Positions 16,058 to 24,221 of a stretch of 64,000 nt of DNA are shown piece by piece. The notes under the pieces were generated by a model. The model was not told the DNA's origin and did no database searches. It was given only the letters and a program-made list of their open reading frames with translations. Source of the stretch: Streptomyces camelliae (GTDB taxonomy: Bacteria; Actinomycetota; Actinomycetes; Streptomycetales; Streptomycetaceae). The translations under genes and the position numbers were made by a program. Each line of letters begins with the position of its first letter. The first letter of the stretch is position 1. The DNA lies in contig NZ_CP115300.1 of the NCBI RefSeq assembly GCF_027625935.1, forward strand, positions 3,410,001 to 3,474,000. The letters are read 5' to 3'.

Positions 16058-17002
16058 CTACTCCAGCACCCGTACCGGCAACGAACGCAGCGCCACACGC
16101 AGAGCAGCGGCCAACTCCTCGTACTCGGCGGCCCGCGCCGCCCCCGCCCGCATGGCAAAGGCGACACGACGACTCGGCGCCGGGTCGGCAAAGGACCCGG
16201 TGAGCAACTGACTGCTGCGAGCCGTCTCCAGCTTCAGCGCCGTCCGCGGCAGCAGCGTGCAGCCGAGGCCGCCGGCGACGAGCTGGACCAGGGTCGACAG
16301 GCCGGCGGCCGTCGTGGTGACCGGGGCGTCCTCGCGGCCGGCCTCGCGGCAGATGTCGAGGGCCTGGTCGCGCAGGCAGTGGCCCTCGTCCAGGAGCAGC
16401 AGGTTCAGCTCCTTCAGCGCCTCGCGCGGGATGCCCTCACGGCCGCCGAGCCAGTGGTCGAGCGGGGTGACGAGCACGAAGTCCTCGTCGAACAGCGGGA
16501 GTTCGACGACGCCGGGGACGCCGAGCGGGACCGCCAGCAACAGCAGGTCCAGGCGGCCGGAGTGCAGGCCGTCGATCAGGTTGGCGGTCTGCTCCTCGTG
16601 CACCTGGAGGTCGAGGTGCGGATAGCGCTCGTGGACCAGCCGCAGCACGGTCGGCAGCAGGTACGGCGCGACCGTGGGGATCACCCCGAGGCGCAGGGCG
16701 CCCGTGAACGGCGCCCGGACCGCCTCGGCCTCCTCCAGCAGCGCGCCGACCGCCTCCAGCACCGTCTTCGCCCGCACCGCGAGCCGCTCACCGGCCGGCG
16801 AGAGCAGCACCTTGCGCGTCGTACGCTCAAGGAGGGTCACGCCGAGGGTCTCCTCCAGTGCCGAGACCGCGCCGGACAGGGCGGGCTGGCTCATCCCGAT
16901 CGCGGCGGCCGCGTCCCGGAAGTGCAGATGCTCGGCGACGGCGGCGAAGGCACGCAGCTGTGCGAGGCTCGGCTGCCTCCGCTTGCCGTTACTGATGGTC
17001 AC
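16058..17002 (-). CDS. oxyR: LysR-type peroxide sensor OxyR
   Basis: The 314-residue LysR protein has an N-terminal HTH (PSLAQLRAFAAVAEHLHFRD, then AAIGMSQPALSGAVSALEE) and a substrate-like sensor domain. Two cysteines, C209 and C218 in GHCLRDQALDIC, have the exact nine-residue spacing and context of the redox pair of E. coli OxyR, so this is a true peroxide sensor and not a generic LysR protein. The GTG start at 17002 has GGAGG nine bases upstream. It is divergent from ahpC-ahpD, the expected target genes. Confidence 0.95.
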   Translation of the reverse strand: MTISNGKRRQPSLAQLRAFAAVAEHLHFRDAAAAIGMSQPALSGAVSALEETLGVTLLERTTRKVLLSPAGERLAVRAKTVLEAVGALLEEAEAVRAPFTGALRLGVIPTVAPYLLPTVLRLVHERYPHLDLQVHEEQTANLIDGLHSGRLDLLLLAVPLGVPGVVELPLFDEDFVLVTPLDHWLGGREGIPREALKELNLLLLDEGHCLRDQALDICREAGREDAPVTTTAAGLSTLVQLVAGGLGCTLLPRTALKLETARSSQLLTGSFADPAPSRRVAFAMRAGAARAAEYEELAAALRVALRSLPVRVLE

Positions 17003-17137
17003 TGATAACTACCTCCGATCAACATGACCGAGTGTAGCTATTTCACTAATCAATGCACCATGTGCCACCATCGGCCACGTCCAACCCACACGGGAAACGC
17101 CCTCAAAAGGGGCGTTTCTTCGCTGCAAGGAGAGCGT
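17003..17137. promoter_or_regulatory. oxyR-ahpC divergent control region
   Basis: This 135-bp spacer is markedly richer in A+T (around 17003-17060, for example TGATAACTACC and GCTATTTCACTAATCAATG) than the genes beside it. OxyR normally binds such divergent promoters and activates ahpC on oxidation. A Shine-Dalgarno AAGGAGAG (17127-17134) decides the GTG start of ahpC. The exact OxyR site was not resolved. Confidence 0.7.
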
Positions 17138-17692
17138 GTGCTCACTGTCGGTGACAAGTTCCCCGAGTTCGAACTGACCGCCTGCGTCTCGCTGGAGAAG
17201 GGCAAGGAGTTCGAGCAGATCCACCACAAGTCCTACGAGGGCAAGTGGCTGGTCGTCTTCGCGTGGCCCAAGGACTTCACCTTCGTCTGCCCGACCGAGA
17301 TCGCCGCGTTCGGCAAGCTGAACGACGAGTTCGCCGACCGCGACGCCCAGATCCTCGGCTTCTCCGGTGACTCCGAGTTCGTCCACCACGCCTGGCGCAA
17401 GGACCACCCGGACCTGACCGACCTGCCGTTCCCGATGATGGCCGACTCCAAGCACGAGCTGATGCGCGACCTGGGCATCGAGGGCGAGGACGGCTTCGCG
17501 CAGCGCGCGGTGTTCGTCGTCGACCCGAACCGCGAGATCCAGTTCACCATGGTCACCGCCGGTTCCGTGGGCCGTAACCCCAAGGAGGTCCTGCGGGTCC
17601 TGGACGCCCTGCAGACCGACGAGCTGTGCCCGTGCAACTGGAGCAAGGGCGACGACACCCTGGACCCGGTCGCGCTGCTGGCCGGTGAGTGA
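17138..17692 (+). CDS. ahpC: Alkyl hydroperoxide reductase AhpC (peroxiredoxin)
   Basis: The 184-residue 2-Cys peroxiredoxin reduces hydrogen peroxide and organic hydroperoxides. The peroxidatic cysteine is C51 in [10 protein letters not shown]164 and C166 in ELCPCNW provide the resolving cysteine, as in actinobacterial AhpC. GTG 17138 is chosen because AAGGAGAG lies just before it and the protein then begins like known AhpC ([11 protein letters not shown]); the longer upstream frame has no family similarity. The stop overlaps a GTG of ahpD, so the pair is coupled. Confidence 0.97.
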   Translation: MLTVGDKFPEFELTACVSLEKGKEFEQIHHKSYEGKWLVVFAWPKDFTFVCPTEIAAFGKLNDEFADRDAQILGFSGDSEFVHHAWRKDHPDLTDLPFPMMADSKHELMRDLGIEGEDGFAQRAVFVVDPNREIQFTMVTAGSVGRNPKEVLRVLDALQTDELCPCNWSKGDDTLDPVALLAGE

Positions 17693-17697
17693 CCGAG

Positions 17698-18231
17698 ATG
17701 TCCCTCGACTCCCTGAAGTCCCGCGTCCCGGACTACGCCAAGGACCTGAAGCTCAACCTGGGCTCGGTCATCGGCAACTCCGACCTGCCGGCACAGCAGC
17801 TGTGGGGCACGGTGCTGGCGACCGCCATCGCCTCCCGTTCCCCGATCGTGCTGCGTGAGCTGGAGCCGGAGGCGAAGGCGAACCTGACGCCGGAGGCGTA
17901 CACCGCGGCGAAGTCCGCGGCCGCCATCATGGCGATGAACAACGTGTTCTACCGGACGCGTCACCTGCTGTCCGACCACGAGTACGGCACCCTGCGCGCG
18001 GGCCTGCGGATGAACGTCATCGGCAACCCGGGCGTGGACAAGACCGACTTCGAGCTGTGGTCGTTCGCGGTCTCCGCGATCAACGGCTGTGGCATGTGCC
18101 TGGACTCGCACGAGCAGGTGCTGCGCAAGGCCGGCGTGGAGCGCGATGTGATCCAGGAGGCGTTCAAGATCGCCTCCGTGGTCCAGGCCGTCGCCGTCAC
18201 GCTGGAGGCCGAGGCCGTCCTGGCCGAGTAG
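17698..18231 (+). CDS. ahpD: Alkyl hydroperoxidase AhpD
   Basis: This 177-residue all-helical protein passes electrons to AhpC. The active site C131-GM-C134 with H138 ([12 protein letters not shown]) matches the catalytic CxxC/His of M. tuberculosis AhpD almost position for position. GTG 17689 overlaps the ahpC stop (GTGA), and ATG 17698 gives the family N-terminus ([16 protein letters not shown]), so the latter is used. In mycobacteria AhpD is recycled by lipoamide and lipoamide dehydrogenase. It is the second gene of the OxyR-controlled operon. Confidence 0.97.
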   Translation: MSLDSLKSRVPDYAKDLKLNLGSVIGNSDLPAQQLWGTVLATAIASRSPIVLRELEPEAKANLTPEAYTAAKSAAAIMAMNNVFYRTRHLLSDHEYGTLRAGLRMNVIGNPGVDKTDFELWSFAVSAINGCGMCLDSHEQVLRKAGVERDVIQEAFKIASVVQAVAVTLEAEAVLAE

Positions 18232-18254
18232 GTCCCGCCGCCAGGCCCGTCGCG

Positions 18255-18287
18255 AAGGCCCCGTTCACTCCGCGTGGACGGGGTCTT
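18255..18287. terminator. Terminator hairpin between ahpD and AI-2E permease genes
   Basis: AAGGCCCCGT (18255-18264) pairs with ACGGGGTCTT (18278-18287) with one G-U pair. The hairpin includes the stop codon of the minus-strand gene and lies 24 bp after ahpD. Confidence 0.6.
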
Positions 18288-19599
18288 CCGCGTTCTCCGT
18301 CACGGGCTCGGCCGCCACGGCGGCGGCCTGCTGCTGCTGCCGGAGCTCCTCCGAATACTGCCGCAGGTATCCCACCACCGTGTTCGTCACCGCCACCAGC
18401 GGTACGGCCACGACGGCACCGCCGATGCCGGCCACCATGCCGCCGGCCGCCACGGTGAGGACGACCGCCAGCGGGTGGACGCGGACCGCGCGGCCGAGGA
18501 TGAAGGGCTGCAGGATATGGCCCTCTATCTGCTGGACGGCGAGGACGACCACGAGGGTCATGACGGCCGTGAAGACGCCCTGGGTGACCAGGGCCACGAT
18601 CACCGCGAGCGCGCCGGAGGCGACCGCGCCGACGAGCGGGATGAACGAGAACAGGAAGATGAACACGGCCAGCGGGACGGCCATCGGCACGTTCAGGAAG
18701 TAGATGCCGACCCCGATGAAGGTGGCGTCGATGAGGGCGACCAGGACCGTGCCGCGGACGTAGGCGGTCAGGGTGCGCCAGGCGCGCGGGCCGGCGCCGG
18801 CCACGCCCGGCCGGGCGGCGGCGGGCACCAGTTTCAGGAACCACTCCCAGATGCGCTTGCCGTCGTAGAGCAGGAACAGCGTCGAGAAGAACACCAGCAG
18901 GATGGCGGTGAGGGTCTCGACGATGACCTGGACGCCCTCCAGACCGAAGGACGTTATCTGGTCGGCGTTGGCGCCGATCGCCTCGCGCAGGTTCTTGGCG
19001 ATCTGGTTGATCTGCTTGTCGGTGACGTGGAAGGGGCTCTTCAGCAGCCAGTTGCGCAGGTCGTCGATGCCGGACTGGATCTGGTTGGAGAGCGTGTCGA
19101 TGTTCTCCATGACCTGCCAGGTCACGAACCAGCCCATCAGACCGATGACGACGAAGCCGCTGATGGCGGTCAGCGCGGTGGCGATGCCGCGCGGCACCCC
19201 GCGGCGGGTGAGCCGGGCGACGGTCGGCTGGAGCAGCGCGGTGACGAGCAGGGCGATGACGAAGGCGAAGACCACCAGCTGGACCGAGCTGATGACCTTC
19301 ATCAGGACCCAGACCGTGCCGGCGAGCACCAGCAGCCGCCAGCCCGCCTCGGCGGCGACCCGCACACCCCACGGCACGGCCTCGACGGGGTCGGGGCGGG
19401 GGCCGGCCGGCTGGGCGCGTCCGGGGGCGGCCGGCGCAGCGTCGACGGCCGGGGCGGCGGGCGCGGGCCGTTCGGGGGCGGGCAGTGGCGCGTTCGGGTC
19501 GGTCTCCTGCTCGACCTCCGCGCGGCGTTCGTCCAGGCGCTCGCTCATCTCGGTGAGTCCGGCACCGAGCTTGCCGAGCCACCCTGGCACTCGCGACAT
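18265..19599 (-). CDS. AI-2E family transporter
   Basis: The roughly 444-residue protein has a polar Pro/Ala-rich N-terminus (about 80 residues) and then about eight membrane helices in the arrangement of the AI-2E/PerM permease family: a helix pair near LLVLAGTVWVLMKVISSVQLVVFAFVIALL, a soluble amphipathic middle, then helices with FSFIPLVGAVASGALAVIVAL and the PLVAV terminus. ATG 19599 is used because GGGGGAAGAGGGCGG precedes it. Despite the family name, members export varied substrates or sodium. The C-terminal tail is cytoplasmic and Gln-rich (RQQQQAAAVA). Confidence 0.9.
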   Translation of the reverse strand: MSRVPGWLGKLGAGLTEMSERLDERRAEVEQETDPNAPLPAPERPAPAAPAVDAAPAAPGRAQPAGPRPDPVEAVPWGVRVAAEAGWRLLVLAGTVWVLMKVISSVQLVVFAFVIALLVTALLQPTVARLTRRGVPRGIATALTAISGFVVIGLMGWFVTWQVMENIDTLSNQIQSGIDDLRNWLLKSPFHVTDKQINQIAKNLREAIGANADQITSFGLEGVQVIVETLTAILLVFFSTLFLLYDGKRIWEWFLKLVPAAARPGVAGAGPRAWRTLTAYVRGTVLVALIDATFIGVGIYFLNVPMAVPLAVFIFLFSFIPLVGAVASGALAVIVALVTQGVFTAVMTLVVVLAVQQIEGHILQPFILGRAVRVHPLAVVLTVAAGGMVAGIGGAVVAVPLVAVTNTVVGYLRQYSEELRQQQQAAAVAAEPVTENAEDPVHAE

Positions 19600-19681
19600 G
19601 ATCCGCCCTCTTCCCCCGCGTCCCCGCGTGCTCGCCACCTCTCCTCCCCCAGGAGGTATCCGGATACGACCGTACAGGGCG

Positions 19682-19714
19682 AAAGCCCCTCCCCTAAGGA
19701 CGGGGAGGGGCTTT
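19682..19714 (-). terminator. Terminator after the transglycosylase gene
   Basis: A perfect 13-bp stem AAAGCCCCTCCCC (19682-19694) and GGGGAGGGGCTTT (19702-19714) with a 7-base loop, 26 bp downstream of the minus-strand stop codon. Confidence 0.9.
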
Positions 19715-19739
19715 GCGAGGTTGAGAGCCGCGGCCGGTC

Positions 19740-20438
19740 TCAGTAGTTGCCGTTCGCCTGCCAGTAGGTCCAGGCGTCACAGGGGCTGCCGTACCGCTCG
19801 TTCATGTAGCTCAGGCCCCACTTGATCTGGGTGGCCGGGTTGGTCCGCCAGTCGGCGCCCGCGGAGGCCATCTTGCCGGCGGGCAGGGCCTGCACGAGGC
19901 CGTAGGCGCCGGAGGAGGCGTTGACCGCCTGGTAGTTCCAGGTGGACTCGCGCGTCACGATGTTGCTGAAGCACTGGTACTGGCCCGCCGGCACGATCTG
20001 CCGTGCGATGGCCTGGACCTGCGCCACCGTGTACGAGGACTGCACGGGGAAGATGCCGTCGCTGCCGTCACCGCTGCGGCTGGCCGCCGCCTTCGTCTCG
20101 GCGCGCTGCTTGGCTTCCTCCGCCGCCTTCTCGGCGGCCGCCTTCTTCGCGTACGCGGTCTCGGCGGCTGCCTTGCGGGCGGCTGCCTCGGCGTCCTTCT
20201 TGGCGCTCGCGTCCGCGGCGATGGCCTGGGCGTCGGCCTGCTGCGTCAGGGACGCGGACTGGACCTGGGCCTGCTGACCCGCGGGTATGTCCGCGAGGAG
20301 CGTGGTGTCGGCTGCCGTCGCCTCGGCGTCGTTGTTGTTCTGCGCGACGCTGCCCGAGGCAACTCCGACGACGCTTCCGACGGCGGTGACCGCGGTGGCC
20401 GAGGCCACTGCGAATCCCCGGACCGAAATCCGGCTCAC
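19740..20438 (-). CDS. Secreted lytic transglycosylase-like protein
   Basis: The 232-residue product begins at GTG 20438, chosen for GGAAGGAAA six bases upstream. It has a signal peptide ending near GSVAQ, an Ala/Lys/Glu-rich coiled region (residues about 70-130) and a C-terminal SLT/lysozyme-like domain. That domain carries IVTRESTWN with the likely catalytic Glu, SSGAYGLVQALP, and GLSYMNERYGSPCDAW. Two cysteines (QYQCF and SPCDAW) probably form a disulfide. It would cleave peptidoglycan glycan strands during growth or sporulation. The long structured leader suggests post-transcriptional control, common for cell-wall hydrolases in Streptomyces. Confidence 0.92.
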   Translation of the reverse strand: MSRISVRGFAVASATAVTAVGSVVGVASGSVAQNNNDAEATAADTTLLADIPAGQQAQVQSASLTQQADAQAIAADASAKKDAEAAARKAAAETAYAKKAAAEKAAEEAKQRAETKAAASRSGDGSDGIFPVQSSYTVAQVQAIARQIVPAGQYQCFSNIVTRESTWNYQAVNASSGAYGLVQALPAGKMASAGADWRTNPATQIKWGLSYMNERYGSPCDAWTYWQANGNY

Positions 20439-20467
20439 ACGGTTTCCTTCCAGCATCGCCCGCTTCG

Positions 20468-20658
20468 GTGACCCTGGCGGACGCAATCGTGCCCCTGGCA
20501 CTGGCCTCCCAACTGCGGGGTCACGGGAGGCACGGGCCCGGTGGGCAACTCCCCCGGAGGGAGCGCCGCGTGGTGCTCGGGCGGCATACGACGAACTCTA
20601 TGGAGTTGGTGGTGCTTCTGTGGCGCCGTACCGCTGGGGGTACAGCTGTGTCGTATGC
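20468..20658 (-). ncRNA. Candidate structured 5' leader of the transglycosylase mRNA
   Basis: Read in mRNA sense (minus strand), GCATACGAC (20658-20650) pairs with GTCGTATGC (20592-20584), enclosing GTACC/GGTAC and AACTC/GAGTT hairpins. Downstream, GCCTCCC (20531-20525) pairs with GGGAGGC (20510-20504). GTGACCC, located in that loop (20524-20518), can pair with GGGTCAC (20474-20468). This gives an interleaved (pseudoknot or alternative) arrangement ending about 30 bases before the start codon. It does not look like the ydaO c-di-AMP riboswitch from memory. A regulatory RNA is inferred only from the pairing. Confidence 0.4.
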
Positions 20659-20776
20659 GGGGCCTGACAGGAACGAGACTCTGCCGTAACCCGACGCCGC
20701 GTGGCAATTCCGAGTTGCGTGTGAAAGCTCACATCCCGTTTGCCCCTGGGGATTTCCGGAAAGCCCTACATGCCGA

Positions 20777-20818
20777 GGCGCCGCCCGGCTAGGCTCTTGG
20801 CCTTTGCCGGACGGCGCC
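20777..20818 (-). terminator. Terminator after the PhoH gene
   Basis: The 13-base arms GGCGCCGCCCGGC (20777-20789) and GCCGGACGGCGCC (20806-20818) are complementary except for one wobble. They begin 20 bp past the minus-strand stop codon of the PhoH gene. Confidence 0.75.
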
Positions 20819-20837
20819 AACTGGTGTGCGGGACGGG

Positions 20838-22163
20838 TCAGATGTGACCGTCCTCCAGCATTTCGGTCACAAGCGCGGCAATCTGGGACCTCTCGGACCG
20901 CGTCAGCGTGACATGGGCGAAGAGCGGATGCCCCTTCAGCTTCTCCACGACGGCGACCACACCGTCGTAGCGGCCGACCCGCAGATTGTCCCTTTGCGCC
21001 ACATCATGGGTCAGAACGACCCGCGAATTGGCGCCGATCCGGGACAGAACGGTCAGCAGGACGTTCCGTTCCAGCGACTGCGCCTCGTCCACGATCACGA
21101 ACGCGTCGTGGAGGGAGCGGCCCCGGATGTGGGTCAGGGGCAGCACCTCCAGCATCCCGCGCGCGGTGACCTCCTCGATGACCTCGCGGCTGGTGACCGC
21201 CGACAGCGTGTCGAAGACGGCCTGCGCCCACGGGCTCATCTTCTCCGCCTCGCTGCCCGGCAGATAGCCCAACTCCTGCCCGCCGACCGCGTACAGCGGC
21301 CGGAAGACCATCACCTTCTGGTGCTGGCGGCGCTCCAGGACCGCCTCCAGGCCCGCGCACAGCGCCAGTGCCGACTTGCCGGTGCCGGCCCGGCCGCCCA
21401 TCGAGACGATGCCGACGTCCGGGTCGAGCAGCAGATCGAGGGCGATGCGCTGCTCGGCGCTGCGGCCCTTGATGCCGAACGCCTCCCGGTCGCCGCGCAC
21501 CAGACGGACGTTGCCCTCGGCGGTCACCCGGCCGAGCGCCTTGCCACGCTCGGACTGGATGGTCAGGCCCGTGTGCACCGGAAGCTCCGAGGCCTCCGGG
21601 ACGTACACGTGCCCTTCCTCGAACAGGATGTCCACCTGCTCGGCGGAGAGCGCCAGTTCGGACATTCCGGTCCAGCCGGAGTTCTCCGTGATGGCGAGCT
21701 CGGCCCGGTACTCCTCGGCGAGGAGGCCCACGGACGAGGCCTTGATCCTGAGCGGGAGGTCCTTCGACACGACGGTGACGTCGTACCCCTCGGCCTGCAG
21801 ATTGCGGGCCACCGCGAGGATGCGGGAGTCGTTGTCCCCCAGGCGGTAGCCGGTGGGCAGCACGCTGGGGTCCGAGTGGTTGAGCTCGACACGGACGGTC
21901 CCGCCCAGCTCCCCGATCGGGATGGGGGCGTCGAGGCGACCGTTCTTCACCCGGTAGTCGTCCAGCAGGCGCAGCGCCTGGCGGGCGAAGTAGCCGAGTT
22001 CGGGATGGTGCCGCTTGGCCTCCAGCTCCGTGACCACCACGATGGGGAGCACGACCTCGTGCTCGTCGAAGCGGGTCAGGGCGTTCGGGTCGGCCAGCAG
22101 GACGCTGGTGTCGAGAACATAGGTGCGCCGGTCTGGCTTGTGGCGCTTTGTGCTGGTCACCAC
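20838..22163 (-). CDS. PIN domain - PhoH family ATPase
   Basis: The roughly 441-residue protein combines an N-terminal PIN nuclease-like domain ([15 protein letters not shown], later [14 protein letters not shown] and VVSKD with the acidic residues) with a C-terminal PhoH ATPase domain: Walker [13 protein letters not shown], Walker B FVIVDEAQ, and the [10 protein letters not shown] segment. In mycobacteria PhoH2 of this build is a sequence-specific RNA unwinding nuclease, so an RNA-processing role is likely. The start is one of two adjacent GTG codons (22163 or 22160); the homologous N-terminus [17 protein letters not shown] begins there. Confidence 0.94.
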   Translation of the reverse strand: MVTSTKRHKPDRRTYVLDTSVLLADPNALTRFDEHEVVLPIVVVTELEAKRHHPELGYFARQALRLLDDYRVKNGRLDAPIPIGELGGTVRVELNHSDPSVLPTGYRLGDNDSRILAVARNLQAEGYDVTVVSKDLPLRIKASSVGLLAEEYRAELAITENSGWTGMSELALSAEQVDILFEEGHVYVPEASELPVHTGLTIQSERGKALGRVTAEGNVRLVRGDREAFGIKGRSAEQRIALDLLLDPDVGIVSMGGRAGTGKSALALCAGLEAVLERRQHQKVMVFRPLYAVGGQELGYLPGSEAEKMSPWAQAVFDTLSAVTSREVIEEVTARGMLEVLPLTHIRGRSLHDAFVIVDEAQSLERNVLLTVLSRIGANSRVVLTHDVAQRDNLRVGRYDGVVAVVEKLKGHPLFAHVTLTRSERSQIAALVTEMLEDGHI

Positions 22164-22569
22164 GGAAGGACGTACCCCCTCGGATGAGGTCGGGGAGCGA
22201 CGAGGTGGAAGCTGGGCCGGGAGGGCGGGAAAAGACCCGCCCGGGAGGGCGGGACTGACCAGGCCGGTCGGCGGCCCTCGCACGCGGCGGGCCGTGAACC
22301 GGCCCTCCGCGGCTGCTTCCGTGCGGTGACCACACGGTCGGGCTGGTGCAAAGGGCCTCCCGGGCGGACGGCCCCGAGCCGCCCGCTGAGAACCGACACC
22401 CGTGGTTCGGGTGTCGACCTGCTTGGCTTATGCCCTCGAACATGCGCCGCCATGCAAATGTGGCCAACAGCGCGCCGGTGAACTCCTGGTTACGGCTCCG
22501 CGAGCCGGCGCACACGGCGACGCCCCGTCACCGGGCGGCGACGGGGCGTGTGACGGGACGTGGGCCGGG
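22164..22569. other. Intergenic region (406 bp) upstream of PhoH
   Basis: No gene was recognised. It carries the terminator of the prenyltransferase gene at its right end and a short hairpin GACACCC/GGGTGTC near 22396-22413. The AT-richer stretch around 22430-22470 is a probable place for the PhoH promoter, reading leftward. The leader of the PhoH transcript would be over 200 bases. Confidence 0.5.
22520..22549 (-). terminator. Terminator after the cis-prenyltransferase gene
   Basis: ACGCCCCGTC (22520-22529) pairs perfectly with GACGGGGCGT (22540-22549), loop 10 bases, 21 bp past the stop codon. Confidence 0.75.
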
Positions 22570-23343
22570 TCAGCCGCCGTAACGGCGGTGACGTGCGGCG
22601 TAGTCGCGCAGTGCGCGCAGGAAGTCGACCTTCCGGAAGGCCGGCCAGAAGACCTCGCAGAAGTAGTACTCCGAGTGAGCGGTCTGCCAGAGCATGAATC
22701 CGGACAGCCGCTGTTCGCCGCTGGTGCGGATGACGAGGTCCGGGTCGGGCTGGTCGCTGGTGTAGAGATGACGGCCGATCATGTCGATGTCGACGGACTC
22801 GGCGAGCTCCAGCATGGACACGCCCCGGTCGTGCGCGTCGAACATCATGGAGCGCACGGCGTCGGCGATCTCCTGCCGGCCGCCGTAGCCGATGGCCACG
22901 TTGACCAGTATTCCGTCGATGTCGGCGGTGGCCTCCTCGGCCTCCTTCAGCGCGATCCGCATGGGATGGGGCAGCAGATCGGGCGTGCCGACGTGGTGCA
23001 CCCGCCAGCGGCCGTCGGCGGCGAGGGTGCGCACGACGTCCTCGATGATGCCGAGCAGCGGGACGAGTTCCTCCTGCGGCCGGTCGAAGTTGTCCGTGGA
23101 CAACAGCCACAGGGTGACGACCTCGACGTCGGTCTCGGTGCACCAGCCGAGGAACTCCTCGATCTTCTCGGCGCCGGCCCGGTGGCCGTGGACCGTGGTG
23201 GAGCCGGACGCCTTCGCCCAGCGCCGGTTGCCGTCCATGATGACGCCGATGTGCTTGGGCACCTGAGTGTGGTCCAGGTGGCCTTCCACCCGGCGTGCGT
23301 AGAGCCTGACGAGCAGGCTGCGCAGGTTGTCGCGCAGGTTCAC
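22570..23343 (-). CDS. uppS: Isoprenyl transferase (undecaprenyl diphosphate synthase family)
   Basis: The 257-residue cis-prenyltransferase adds isopentenyl units to make long polyprenyl diphosphates, the lipid carrier for cell wall and glycan synthesis. The N-terminal HIGVIMDGNRRWAK contains the catalytic aspartate D37. The family signature RTSGEQRLSGFMLWQ binds the diphosphate, and the SEYYFCEVFWPAFRKVDFL segment follows. The GTG start at 23343 has GGAGGG ten bases upstream. Streptomyces usually has more than one such gene, so the chain length and exact role are not decided here. Confidence 0.95.
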   Translation of the reverse strand: MNLRDNLRSLLVRLYARRVEGHLDHTQVPKHIGVIMDGNRRWAKASGSTTVHGHRAGAEKIEEFLGWCTETDVEVVTLWLLSTDNFDRPQEELVPLLGIIEDVVRTLAADGRWRVHHVGTPDLLPHPMRIALKEAEEATADIDGILVNVAIGYGGRQEIADAVRSMMFDAHDRGVSMLELAESVDIDMIGRHLYTSDQPDPDLVIRTSGEQRLSGFMLWQTAHSEYYFCEVFWPAFRKVDFLRALRDYAARHRRYGG

Positions 23344-23572
23344 GTGGCCCTCCGGGGGATTGGCGGGGGATAGCGGGTTCCGGAGCCGTTGAGCCTACCG
23401 TTGCTAGAGGCTTGCTAGGGCCCGGGGGTTGGGGGGTGGGGGTTCGTGCGGAGGGGTTGGGGGTTCGTGCCGCTTCGTCTTCGGCACCGCGCCCGCCGCG
23501 TCGGGAGCGGCCCCCTTCGGGCTGGGACGACTGAACCGTACGGAGAGGTTCCGGAACCCCGACAGAGAAAAC

Positions 23573-23605
23573 GGGCCGGTCCGTGGGGGGGAGACGGACC
23601 GGCCC
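23573..23605. terminator. Strong hairpin, probable terminator
   Basis: A perfect 12-bp stem GGGCCGGTCCGT (23573-23584) and ACGGACCGGCCC (23594-23605) with a purine loop. No annotated gene ends nearby on either strand, so the transcript it serves is unknown. Confidence 0.55.
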
Positions 23606-23922
23606 GAGGGGGGGTTTCCACCATAACCCTTCGTAAGGGTTGGTGGGTGCATCGGCGTCAAACAACTACTCTCCGAAATCGTCCGGCGACGCCCCGATGG
23701 CTACGGAAGGCTGGATTCAGGGGCGACGCATGGCCGATTCACAGCGGAATCCCAGGGAAATCCGGTCAGCTACGAGCTGATTCGAAAGATTTCGGAAGGT
23801 TTACGCCAACTTGAGCACTCTGCGGCGAGTTGCCCGGGGGTCCCCCCGATGGGCTAACAGACCGGCGAACGGTGACTTGACGCTTCCGCTACGGCACCCA
23901 GGGCGGATCGAACGATCTCACA

Positions 23923-23953
23923 GCACCGCGCAGCCCCCTCCACTGCGCGGTGC
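23923..23953. terminator. Second strong hairpin in the spacer
   Basis: A perfect 11-bp stem GCACCGCGCAG (23923-23933) and CTGCGCGGTGC (23943-23953) with a 9-base pyrimidine-rich loop. It may end a transcript from the minus-strand methyltransferase side or from an unannotated RNA on the plus strand. Confidence 0.45.
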
Positions 23954-24113
23954 CGGCCGCGCAGCTTTGCTCACGCGAATTACCTTGGTCTGAACTTACG
24001 TGACAGGTGGGGCTGATGTGAACTCAGACGGATAACGATGTGAAAACCTCAGGAAAACTCCGGATGAACAGAGCCCGTTTGCACCCTGTCTGTCGGATTC
24101 GTCAGCGGGACGG

Positions 24114-24221
24114 CGTACGGGCCTGGGTACGGGTCGGCTTACGGTCCTGCGTGTGGGTCGGCTTCCGGGCCGGCTTACGGGTCGGCTCATGGGCCGGCTC
24201 ACGGGTCGGCTTACGGAACGG
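24114..24221. repeat. 12-bp minisatellite, nine degenerate units
   Basis: Nine consecutive 12-bp units, consensus CTTACGGGTCGG, run from 24114 to 24221 (for example CTTACGGGTCGG at 24174, CTCACGGGTCGG at 24198). The last unit overlaps the stop codon of the minus-strand methyltransferase gene. All three minus-strand frames except that stop are nearly open across the array; one reads repeated RKPT/REPA tetrapeptides. Confidence 0.85.

Larger units (their letters stand above)
23344..24210. other. Large intergenic region (867 bp)
   Basis: No convincing protein gene lies here; the short open frames have poor codon bias. It contains a G-rich tract (23417-23465), a strong hairpin at 23573-23605, an AT-richer block (23640-23830), a second strong hairpin at 23923-23953 and the 12-bp tandem repeats at the right end. 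An untranslated RNA between the two hairpins is possible but unproven. The promoter of the prenyltransferase gene should lie at the left end. Confidence 0.5.

Noticed and set aside
20439..20760. ydaO-type c-di-AMP riboswitch before the transglycosylase gene
   Set aside because: Context fits, but I could not find the conserved ydaO sequence blocks in the leader; reported only as an unclassified structured leader.
23640..23830. tRNA or 6S-like RNA in the large spacer
   Set aside because: No cloverleaf with T-loop GTTCGAATC and no closed bubble structure could be recognised by eye.
24114..24221. Possible CRISPR array
   Set aside because: Units are contiguous 12-bp tandem repeats without spacers, and no cas genes are near.
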